DNA from: Candidatus Omnitrophota bacterium
GTDB taxonomy: Bacteria; Omnitrophota; Gorgyraeia; Zapsychrales; Aceulaceae
Assembly (NCBI GenBank): GCA_029564765.1
Contig: JAKQPK010000056.1
Span: 1 to 40,000 of the forward strand
Length of the DNA stretch: 40,000 nt
Direction: 5' to 3'
Shown: one piece after another, positions 24,145 through 31,165 of the stretch
Layout of the letters: each line of letters opens with the position of its first letter
How positions within the stretch are numbered: the first letter of the stretch is position 1
Made by a program: the position numbers and the translations under genes
Notes under the pieces: model-generated
The model's input: the letters and a program-made list of their open reading frames with translations, nothing else
Database searches by the model: none
Told to the model about the DNA's origin: nothing

Positions 24145-24836
24145 TGACAAAACGGTTATTTGTTATTTTAGGGCTGTTTGTGATCGCAAGCGGTATTATT
24201 TGCCCTGCAGCTTTTTCCTGCATTGATTTCAGTGTTGGATTCTCGGCAGAAGTTTTACTGACAAAGCCTTCTATCGCTTATGATATGGCAAAGCTCGCTG
24301 AGGCGATCGATGTCAAACATCAGAAGGTCCATTTTGATTCTGTGGAAGGCCTGGCATATGTTTCGCATTACAATAGCAAGGTCGTCGTGATCGTTGCCGA
24401 AGATGTTTTGCGCGAGCCTGTTCGCAAAGCCCAGGGGATCGGCTATGATTATGTCGAGACAAAGGGCTTGGATGTTATGGTCCAGATCCCTTACGCGTTG
24501 ACCGATCGTGGAGCCAAGGAAGTCGTTCAGGTGGATCGCAAGACATTTGATTTTGGCGCGGCGATGGCGCAAGAATTGCGCTGGCTTCTTAAGGTAGGCG
24601 TTATCCAGTCGCTCTCTGACGAAGATATCACCCAGATCGTTTCGCAGTTGACTGGATTTTCATCAGGAAAAGGCGGCCGCATTGTTTTTCTTAAAGAAAG
24701 ATGGATGCCGTCGGGTAGCGTGGAAGGGTTGGAACAAGCGCTTGATATCCCTAAGGGCGCCGAAGACATTTTTCGCGGTGGGTCGTGCTCAGGCCGCGGT
24801 CTTGACCCTGAACAATTATTGGAGCTTGTAAAATAA
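24144..24836 (+). CDS. Exported hypothetical protein in the salvage operon
   Basis: I do not recognise this 230-residue protein. It begins with an N-terminal hydrophobic signal (MTKRLFVILGLFVIASGIIC) and then CPAAFSCIDFSVGFSAE, so it is probably exported. There is no clean lipobox. Cysteines occur at the N-terminus and near the C-terminus (RGGSCSGRGL). The centre is mixed alpha/beta (VVVIVAEDVLREPVRK, LDVMVQIPYAL). It overlaps both neighbours by TAATG, so it is coupled to the phosphorylase and MtnA genes although those are cytoplasmic enzymes. A sensor or an uptake component for a nucleoside-derived compound is possible but unsupported. Confidence 0.65.
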   Translation: MTKRLFVILGLFVIASGIICPAAFSCIDFSVGFSAEVLLTKPSIAYDMAKLAEAIDVKHQKVHFDSVEGLAYVSHYNSKVVVIVAEDVLREPVRKAQGIGYDYVETKGLDVMVQIPYALTDRGAKEVVQVDRKTFDFGAAMAQELRWLLKVGVIQSLSDEDITQIVSQLTGFSSGKGGRIVFLKERWMPSGSVEGLEQALDIPKGAEDIFRGGSCSGRGLDPEQLLELVK

Positions 24837-25807
24837 TGTCTGTTGAATCACCACTTTTTTGGCCGGCGAAATTCGAGGGCGACACTTTGTTTGTCTTGGA
24901 TGAAACGCTTCTGCCAGAGAAGATTCGTTATGTCAAGGTCAAGAATGTTGCTCAAGCGGTCAAGGTTATTCGAGACATGAAAACACGCGCCTTTGGGCAG
25001 TTTCTGGTTGTCTTAAGCGCGTTTTTGCTGGTTTTGGCATCGAATAAAAAAAGTAATGACAAGGTATTGGTCGCGCAGCTCGAGGCCGCAGCGCTTGCCC
25101 TTAACAAAAGCCGTCCTACATTTCCTTTTGCCGAAGTGACATCGATGGTGGTGGGCTGGGCGAAAAAATGCTTAGCAGAAGGTGTTGATGTTAAAAGTTC
25201 TTTGGAAAAGAATATTCAAGGGTTTTTGATGGCGATCCGCGGCCGACGATTAGAACGTGTGCGCAAACTCGCGGAGGCCTTGAAGAGCCACGCAAGTATT
25301 TTGACTCATTGCAATGTCAGCGGTGAGTTGGCGATGGCGGTCGCGATCTGCAAAGCGGAAGGAAAAGAGCTTAAAGTTTTTGCAACAGAAACCCGGCCTT
25401 ATTTTCAGGGAGCCAAGCTGACGGCCTGGGAACTTCGTGCGGTAGGCGTCCATATAACGCTTGTTGCGGATAACGCGGTCGCAACATTACTAAGCCAGGG
25501 CAAGGTCAATGCCGTTGTTATTGGTTCTGACCGCAACTGCGCCAATGGCGATATCGCCAACAAGATCGGCAGTTATCAGATCGCGGTTGTCGCTAAAGAA
25601 TTTGGTGTTCCGGTCTATGTCCTCACGCAGCCCTCCAAGGGAATCGCGACGGGGCAAGACATCCCGATCGAGATCCGTGACGAAAAGGAGTTGTTGGTCT
25701 TTCAGGGAAGGCGCATCGCGCCTAAAGGCGTAAAAGGGTTTTATCCAGGGTTTGACGTTGTCTTTAGTGAACTTATTACACAGGCAATACCGATCAATGT
25801 CCAGTAG
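24836..25807 (+). CDS. mtnA: Methylthioribose-1-phosphate isomerase-like (MtnA/eIF2B family)
   Basis: MtnA converts 5-methylthioribose-1-phosphate, or 5-deoxyribose-1-phosphate in DrdI-type relatives, to the ribulose form. Of the 323 residues, the C-terminal ~180 carry the diagnostic motifs. ILTHCNVSGELA contains C159, ETRPYFQGAKLTAWEL binds phosphate, and VIGSDRNCANGDIANKIGSYQ contains catalytic D232. These correspond to Cys and Asp of characterised enzymes. The N-terminal half is more divergent than usual, with a hydrophobic stretch FLVVLSAFLLVLAS. The phosphorylase upstream and aldolase downstream support a pentose-phosphate salvage step. R15P isomerase or regulatory eIF2B-like roles are alternatives. 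Confidence 0.8.
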   Translation: MSVESPLFWPAKFEGDTLFVLDETLLPEKIRYVKVKNVAQAVKVIRDMKTRAFGQFLVVLSAFLLVLASNKKSNDKVLVAQLEAAALALNKSRPTFPFAEVTSMVVGWAKKCLAEGVDVKSSLEKNIQGFLMAIRGRRLERVRKLAEALKSHASILTHCNVSGELAMAVAICKAEGKELKVFATETRPYFQGAKLTAWELRAVGVHITLVADNAVATLLSQGKVNAVVIGSDRNCANGDIANKIGSYQIAVVAKEFGVPVYVLTQPSKGIATGQDIPIEIRDEKELLVFQGRRIAPKGVKGFYPGFDVVFSELITQAIPINVQ

Positions 25808-26282
25808 ATCATCGCAACCCACAGTTATGCTGCACGGAAATTTTCATTCATCTTTTTTTGCTCTTTTAAAAGAGCAAAAGATAAAAACTGCTTTTGTGCT
25901 CGAAGGCCGTCCGGGATTGGAAGGCGCTAAGATCTTATGCGCGCAATTATTAAAACAGCGCATTCAGCCTGTTTTGATCGCGGATAATATGGCAGGGTTT
26001 TGTTTTTTGCAAGGGCACATCAAACAAGCCTGGATCGCGTATCAGGAAGACCAAGGGGAAAGCCTGCTTTGCGTGATCGGTAGTTTGATCGTGAGCATTC
26101 TGGCAAAACGTCACAAGGTCGCTGTCAAAGCTTTTCCAGCTGCCAAAAAGAGTGCTGCCACTGCATCCCAGGCCAATATTTTTTATTTCGCTGGAAAGCG
26201 AGTGGCCGCTAAGGGTGTGAAAGGGTTCGTCCCTCTGACGGAAAGCGTTTCGAAGAACTATTTAACGGAGATCTACTTATGA
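25797..26282 (+). CDS. Half-size degenerate MtnA-like protein
   Basis: I place the start at ATG 25797, inside the end of mtnA (11-nt overlap). The 161 residues align with the C-terminal Rossmann-like half of the preceding enzyme. FVLEGRPGLEGAKIL matches FATETRPYFQGAKL, IQPVLIADNMAGFCF matches HITLVADNAVATLL, and FAGKRVAAKGVKGFVPL matches FQGRRIAPKGVKGFYPG. The Cys-containing HCN loop is absent. The GSDRxxANGD segment has become CVIGSLIVSILAKRH, so the catalytic Asp is lost. It cannot be an isomerase alone. A regulatory or structural partner of the full-length enzyme, as in eIF2B-type heteromers, is a reasonable guess. Confidence 0.7.
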   Translation: MSSRSSQPTVMLHGNFHSSFFALLKEQKIKTAFVLEGRPGLEGAKILCAQLLKQRIQPVLIADNMAGFCFLQGHIKQAWIAYQEDQGESLLCVIGSLIVSILAKRHKVAVKAFPAAKKSAATASQANIFYFAGKRVAAKGVKGFVPLTESVSKNYLTEIYL

Positions 26283-27274
26283 TGGCATGTGGCATGAAAA
26301 AAGACATGATCGAGATAGGCAGCCTTCTCTGGGAAAAGGACCTTGCCTCAGGGCTAAACGGCAACATCAGCTGTCGCGTTGACGCGCAAAAATATTTGAT
26401 CACAGGCCGCGGCACATGCTTGGGCCGGCTGAGCGGCAATGATCTTGTTATGACTGACATGGAAGAAAAAGTTTATGGCAAAGGGCAGCCATCCTCGGAG
26501 AAGACCTTGCACGCGGCGATCTATCAGAATTTTCCTGATGTTAAGGCCGTGATCCACACTCATTTAACCTATGCGAGTGGATATTTCCACGTCAACGACA
26601 AGCTGACGCCCAGCACGTTCGAGTCGCGGCTCTACTTAGGTGAAGTCACATGCGTTGAGCAGTTTACGCCAACCGTGACCGATGTGAAGCCTGTTATTGA
26701 AGCCTTAAAAAAGAATAATATTATGGTCCTCAAGGATCATGGCGTTTTGGCTATGGGAAAGAATTTGTTCGATTGCTTCTTGTTGATCCAGTGCTTGGAA
26801 GAATCAGTCAAGATGGATGTTGTTAGCCGGATCTACGCACAAGACCCAAAAAGCAAAACGCAGGACACAGTATCAAAAGAAAATGGATCTGCGGGAAAGC
26901 GATTTAAATTATTTTCTCAAGAGCAGATCGATGAGATCGTGCGCCTTGTGAACGCTGATGAACAGCTTAAGAAACTTGGCACGGCGACCAATATGACGAT
27001 GCAGTTGGCGGTGAAACTTGATGAGACAAATCAGGCTTATTGCTTTAATTTTGAAAAAGGTGTGATCAAAGATGTGAGTAGCAGCGAAACGGCTGAATTT
27101 GTTGTTTCGGCCTCAGAAAAGGTTTGGCGCGCGGTTTTTGCTCGGGAAATTGATCCATTTGTCGCCACAACACAAAAGAAAATGGTCCTTAAGGGCGATT
27201 TTGCCAAGATCTCAAAATGGTACGCGCCGTGTTCACGTCTTTTTGAACTTTGGCAGCAAGCGCCGGTTGAGTAA
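26279..27274 (+). CDS. Class II aldolase fused to SCP2-like lipid-binding domain
   Basis: Residues 1-190 are a class II aldolase/adducin-type zinc enzyme. LNGNISCRVD binds phosphate, SSEKTLHAAIY supplies E74, IHTHLTY supplies H93 and H95, and LKDHGVLAMG supplies H154. Such enzymes split ketose-1-phosphates to DHAP and an aldehyde (fuculose-1-P, 5-methylthio- or 5-deoxyribulose-1-P). Residues ~211-331 look like an SCP2 sterol-carrier domain (SASEKVWRAVFAREIDPF, KKMVLKGDFAKISKW), a fold that holds hydrophobic molecules. The start overlaps the upstream stop by ATGA. The domain fusion is unusual. MtnB dehydratase is less likely given the aldolase-type neighbours. Confidence 0.8.
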   Translation: MMACGMKKDMIEIGSLLWEKDLASGLNGNISCRVDAQKYLITGRGTCLGRLSGNDLVMTDMEEKVYGKGQPSSEKTLHAAIYQNFPDVKAVIHTHLTYASGYFHVNDKLTPSTFESRLYLGEVTCVEQFTPTVTDVKPVIEALKKNNIMVLKDHGVLAMGKNLFDCFLLIQCLEESVKMDVVSRIYAQDPKSKTQDTVSKENGSAGKRFKLFSQEQIDEIVRLVNADEQLKKLGTATNMTMQLAVKLDETNQAYCFNFEKGVIKDVSSSETAEFVVSASEKVWRAVFAREIDPFVATTQKKMVLKGDFAKISKWYAPCSRLFELWQQAPVE

Positions 27275-27278
27275 ATTT

Positions 27279-28754
27279 ATGAACGAATACAAATTATTTA
27301 TTAATGGTGAGTGGATAGCGCCTCAGTCGGGTGAGTCGATCATTTCCATTGACCCTTCGACAGGGGAATCGATCGCCAAGATCGCCAAGGCAAGCGCTTT
27401 GGATGCGCAAAAAGCGATCGCAGCAGCAAGGCGCGCATTTGACGCGGGCGTTTGGAGCGCGCTATCACCTGAGAAACGTGGACAAGCCCTTGAAAAGATC
27501 GCTCAAACGATCCGTTCTCACGCCAAAGAGCTTGCCGAGATCGAAAGCCGAGATACCGGAAAAACCATCAAGCAGGCCACTTTTATTGATGTGCCGACAT
27601 GCGCGGATACGTTCTCGTATTTTTCAAAGATCAAGCATGAGCTCGAGGCTAAAAAATTAAATATCGTAGCACCGGTTGACAGCAAGATTTGCTGTGAGCC
27701 TGTTGGCGTTGTCGCAGCGATAGCCGCGTGGAATTATCCTTTGATCTTTTTTGGCTGGAAAGTCGCGCCCGCCTTAATGGCAGGCAACTGTGTTGTCTAT
27801 AAGCCTTCGAGCGTGGCAAGCCTTTCTATTGTGCGTGTTTTTGAGATCATTGCGGATGTTTTACCTGCGGGGGTTTTGAATCTCGTCACTGGCGGCCGTG
27901 AAGTAGGCGAAGAGCTTGCGCGTTCAGTTGATGTTGACATGCTGACTTTTACAGGCGGCACGTCGACGGGCCAAGAGATCATGAAGATGGCTTCTGTGAA
28001 CGCGAAAAAGCTTTGTCTTGAGTTAGGCGGGAAGTCGCCTAATATTGTTTTTGCTGATTGTGATATGGATGCGGCCTTAGGTGGCGCGATGTCCGCGATA
28101 TTCATGAATCAGGGACAGATGTGTGTAGCGGGCTCAAGGCTTTTGCTGGAAGACAAAATTTATGACGAATTTATCGCAAGGCTTGCTAAAGAAGCTCAGC
28201 GTTTGAAGATCGGCAATGCCCTTGATTACACGACGGAATTTGGGCCGCTAATAAGTCGTGAACATCGGGATGCGGTCCTGAAATTTATCGATCAAGGGAA
28301 AAAAGAAGGCGCAAGACTTGTTTGCGGAGGCAAAATCGGCGACGTCGCCGATTTTGATAAAGGTGCTTTTTTAGAGCCAACTATTTTTGTGGACGTTAAA
28401 AGTTCCATGGCTATAGCTCAAGAGGAGATCTTCGGGCCAGTTTTATCCGTGATCAAGTTTTCGGGGGTTGATGAGGCTGTAAAGATCGCTAATGATAGCA
28501 AATATGGTTTAGCCGCGATGATCTGGACTAAAGACAAAGAAAAGGCGGAAAACGTCTCACGATCTTTACGCTGCGGAACGGTGTGGATCAATACTTACGG
28601 CGGATTTTATAACGAAGCTCCGTTCGGTGGCTACAAACAAAGCGGTTTTGGGAGGGAGTTAGGCGTTGAAGGGCTTTTGGAATACACGCAGGCTAAGCAT
28701 GTCTGTCGCGATACGACGCCGGGCGGAAAGTCGTTAGCCGCAAGCTGGTTCTGA
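27279..28754 (+). CDS. NAD(P)-dependent aldehyde dehydrogenase
   Basis: I place the start at ATG 27279, four bases after the aldolase stop, giving 491 residues (MNEYKLFINGEWI, the usual ALDH N-terminus). Catalytic marks are N152 in WNYPLIFF, cofactor segment KPSSVASLS, FTGGTSTGQEI, general base E248 in LELGGKSP and nucleophile C282 in NQGQMCVAGSR. IFGPVL and APFGGYKQSGFGRE close the fold. It oxidises an aldehyde to the acid. By position it would remove the aldehyde released by the upstream aldolase (methylthioacetaldehyde or acetaldehyde). It could also serve fatty aldehydes. Confidence 0.9.
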   Translation: MNEYKLFINGEWIAPQSGESIISIDPSTGESIAKIAKASALDAQKAIAAARRAFDAGVWSALSPEKRGQALEKIAQTIRSHAKELAEIESRDTGKTIKQATFIDVPTCADTFSYFSKIKHELEAKKLNIVAPVDSKICCEPVGVVAAIAAWNYPLIFFGWKVAPALMAGNCVVYKPSSVASLSIVRVFEIIADVLPAGVLNLVTGGREVGEELARSVDVDMLTFTGGTSTGQEIMKMASVNAKKLCLELGGKSPNIVFADCDMDAALGGAMSAIFMNQGQMCVAGSRLLLEDKIYDEFIARLAKEAQRLKIGNALDYTTEFGPLISREHRDAVLKFIDQGKKEGARLVCGGKIGDVADFDKGAFLEPTIFVDVKSSMAIAQEEIFGPVLSVIKFSGVDEAVKIANDSKYGLAAMIWTKDKEKAENVSRSLRCGTVWINTYGGFYNEAPFGGYKQSGFGRELGVEGLLEYTQAKHVCRDTTPGGKSLAASWF

Positions 28755-28931
28755 CTAAACCACCCAAAGACAGGAATTATTTTTTTAGCAACAAGTTTCA
28801 TCAAGTTTTTTAAAAGGTTTTTTTGCGTCAGCAGAAGTAATTGAAGTTTTATTGCCAATCTTGATGACCGTTAGCTCTATCGAGTTCTCAAGTTTTGGTC
28901 AGCTTTCAACAGGTTAAAAAAAGGAGGGCAT
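28755..28931 (+). other. Intergenic region between ALDH and SPFH genes
   Basis: A 177-nt gap, the largest in the region after the leader. I see no convincing promoter, hairpin terminator or ORF; only poly-T runs and, at its end, a strong AAAGGAGG Shine-Dalgarno for the SPFH gene. Transcription may continue through it. Confidence 0.4.
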
Positions 28932-29861
28932 ATGCAGGGTTTTGGTTTCTTTCTTTTTATTTTAATGGTCATTTTTATTGTCGCCATGAGTAATTGGCGC
29001 GAGAATCGACGCGGGTCAAAGATCATTGATGTGGATCCGGATATGACAGCATTCTTGCGCAAAAGCCGTAATTTAGCGATCGTTATTGTTATCGCGGTTA
29101 TTGGCGTGATCGTCCTAGCTCGCTCCATTCGCATCGTGCCTGCGGGTACGGTTGGCGTGTATGATATTTTTGGGCGAGTTTCTGAAGATGAACGCCAGCC
29201 CGGTCTTAATTTTATCAATCCCTTGGCTAATTTGGTTATCATGAACGTTAAGACCGAAGAAGTTGCGGAAAACATGCCGGTACCTTCGCAAGAAGGATTG
29301 ACGATCAACCTGGACGTCTCTGTGCTCTATCGCCTTGATCCTTCTCGAGCAAGCGATATTTATAAGACAGTGGGTATGAATTACCGCCAAGTGGTCATTT
29401 TGCCGCAATTTCGTTCTGCTTGCCGAGACGCCACAGTAGGGTATGAGGCAAAAGCGCTTTACACTCTAAGCCGTGAAGCCATTTCTGGAAAAATATATGG
29501 AGAGCTGCAAAAAATGCTGTCCGAACGCGGGATTATCCTTGAAAAAGTATTGCTTCGCGCGATTAAATTGCCGCAGACGGTAGCTCAGGCGATCGAGCAG
29601 AAGTTGAAGTTTGAGCAAGAGTCCGAACAGATGAAATTTATTTTACAAAAAGAGAAACAAGAAGCTGAGCGGCGGGTGATCGAAGCGGAAGGTATCGCGA
29701 AAGCGCAAGAGATCATTAACGAGACCCTGACCCCGGCCTATTTGCAACTGGAAGCGATCCAGGCGCAGAAGAAAATGGCGGAAAGTCCAAACCACACGAC
29801 GGTCTATATTCCGTCGGGTGACAATGGTATTCCGCTGATCCGTAATTTAGGCATTAAGTAA
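28932..29861 (+). CDS. SPFH/prohibitin-like membrane protein
   Basis: The 309-residue protein has two N-terminal hydrophobic segments (FGFFLFILMVIFIVAM and NLAIVIVIAVIGVIVLA). A band-7 domain starts at RIVPAGTVGVYDIFGRV and runs through EGLTINLDVSVLYRLDP, FRSACRDATVGYEA and ILEKVLLRAIKLP. A charged coiled coil follows (FEQESEQMKFILQKEKQEAERRVIEAEGIAKAQ, shown for position only in part). SPFH proteins form large cage-like membrane assemblies that organise membrane proteins or proteases. Its place just before the polyketide synthase genes could mean a membrane scaffold for them, but this is contextual. Confidence 0.88.
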   Translation: MQGFGFFLFILMVIFIVAMSNWRENRRGSKIIDVDPDMTAFLRKSRNLAIVIVIAVIGVIVLARSIRIVPAGTVGVYDIFGRVSEDERQPGLNFINPLANLVIMNVKTEEVAENMPVPSQEGLTINLDVSVLYRLDPSRASDIYKTVGMNYRQVVILPQFRSACRDATVGYEAKALYTLSREAISGKIYGELQKMLSERGIILEKVLLRAIKLPQTVAQAIEQKLKFEQESEQMKFILQKEKQEAERRVIEAEGIAKAQEIINETLTPAYLQLEAIQAQKKMAESPNHTTVYIPSGDNGIPLIRNLGIK

Positions 29862-29881
29862 AAGAAGTGAGGCAAAGATCC

Positions 29882-30136
29882 ATGCAATGGGAAGAGAAGA
29901 CACAACAAAAATATGAGGATATGATCAGAAAGATCCCTTTATTTCACCGGGAGATCACAAAAAGGGTTGTACCGCAGAAAGCAGAAGAGAATGCGAAGGC
30001 AAGAGGTTCTTCCGTCATCGAAGAGGGGGATGTTGTCCAGGCGTTCTTAACTGAAGTCCCTAAAGCGTTTTACAGTTTGATGATCCGCTTGATGGATGAT
30101 GTGAAATTCAATTATCGCCCATTTATAGGAAAGTAA
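29882..30136 (+). CDS. PCP_red-domain-like small protein
   Basis: I choose ATG 29882 over GTG 29867, as the former starts right at the conserved MQWEEKTQQKYEDMI. The 84 residues follow the pattern of the C-terminal 'proto-chlorophyllide reductase 57 kDa subunit' (PCP_red) domain: RKIPLFHREITKRVVPQKAEENAKARG, then IEEGDVVQAF. That small helical domain occurs in many non-photosynthetic bacteria with unknown function. There are no chlorophyll genes nearby. The extra C-terminal ~25 residues are not part of the domain. A protein-interaction or DNA-binding helper is possible. Confidence 0.6.
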   Translation: MQWEEKTQQKYEDMIRKIPLFHREITKRVVPQKAEENAKARGSSVIEEGDVVQAFLTEVPKAFYSLMIRLMDDVKFNYRPFIGK

Positions 30137-30137
30137 G

Positions 30138-31136
30138 ATGAAGGTTTCTGTTATTGGAGCTGGTGCGATTGGGTCTGTTGTCGCCGCGTATTTAGCGAAG
30201 GCCGGCGCTGATATAACTTTGATCGGCAAGCCGTCGCAAGTAGAGATGATCCAAAGAGATGGCTTAACGGTCCGCGGCATTCGCGGCGAAGAAGTATTTC
30301 GCCTGAAAGCCCTTACGCGTCTTGATCAATACTATGATCTAAATATTTTTACCGTTAAGACCCAAGACTTGGAAGATGCATATCAAGCCAATCATGAATT
30401 TTTGGACAAAGGATGGATCCTGACCAGTCAGAATGGCGTGCAGGCGGATAATATCTTGAGCGTTCATTTTGACCGTGAAAAGATGTTGTCCAGTATTGTG
30501 ATGTTTGGTGCGACTTATGCGCAATCAGGAGAGGTTTTGTTTAACTTTGAAGGGGATTGGATCATCGGAAAGCCGTTCTTTCCCGTTGACCAAAGCACGC
30601 ATGAGATCGCAGGCCTTTTGGGAAAAGCTTTTAAGACCGTGGTTTCCAATAATATTATCGGCATGAAGTGGCTTAAGGTCTTTGTGAATTTTAACAATTG
30701 TATCTGCGCGGTTTTGGGAACATCCATGCAAGAGACTTTTAGCGATATGGATTGTTGTCGTTTGAGCGTCGCACTCTTAAGGGAAGGTGTTGCGGTCATT
30801 CAAAAAGCTGGTATTGAATTAGTTTCGTTGCCGCAATTTCCCGTCGACAGGGTGTTTGGGCTGGCAGCCATGCCTGAAGGTCAGGCCGCAGGCATCATCA
30901 ATAAAACCTTGACGGGATTAAGCAAGGAGCCCGTATACGGGTCGATCTTACAAAGCATCATGCGGGGGCGCTCCAGTGAGATCGACTTTATTAACGGTGA
31001 GATCGTGAGTATCGGCAGGCAGATACATGTTGCGGTGCCGCTGAACGAAAAGATCGTCGATCTGGTACACAAGGTTGAGCAGAGCGGGAAGTTTTTAGCT
31101 GTTGATCAATTAAAGCAAGAATTAAATTTTGTTTAA
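30138..31136 (+). CDS. Ketopantoate reductase-like NADPH enzyme (PanE/ApbA family)
   Basis: The 332 residues include VIGAGAIGSVVAAYLAKAG (Rossmann NADPH loop), FTVKTQDLEDAY, LTSQNGVQADNIL, GMKWLKVFVNFNNCICAVLGT (catalytic Lys region) and RGRSSEIDFINGEIVSIG (PanE C-terminal signature). Ketopantoate reductase makes pantoate, the precursor of CoA and of the ACP phosphopantetheine arm. Alternatively, family members in biosynthetic clusters reduce other 2-keto acids. It lies one base after the PCP_red gene and directly before KS-alpha, so either cofactor supply or tailoring is possible. No other pan genes are in the window. Confidence 0.82.
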   Translation: MKVSVIGAGAIGSVVAAYLAKAGADITLIGKPSQVEMIQRDGLTVRGIRGEEVFRLKALTRLDQYYDLNIFTVKTQDLEDAYQANHEFLDKGWILTSQNGVQADNILSVHFDREKMLSSIVMFGATYAQSGEVLFNFEGDWIIGKPFFPVDQSTHEIAGLLGKAFKTVVSNNIIGMKWLKVFVNFNNCICAVLGTSMQETFSDMDCCRLSVALLREGVAVIQKAGIELVSLPQFPVDRVFGLAAMPEGQAAGIINKTLTGLSKEPVYGSILQSIMRGRSSEIDFINGEIVSIGRQIHVAVPLNEKIVDLVHKVEQSGKFLAVDQLKQELNFV

Positions 31137-31165
31137 TTTGGATCATGAAAAGAAGGGAAGTTGAC

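Noticed and set aside
27099-27278. Upstream extension of the aldehyde dehydrogenase to an earlier in-frame start
   Set aside because: The extension lies within the aldolase-SCP2 gene in another frame, and ATG 27279 gives the standard ALDH N-terminus and length.
29882-30136. Chlorophyll biosynthesis protein
   Set aside because: Only the small PCP_red-like helical domain is present, and no photosynthesis genes are in the window.
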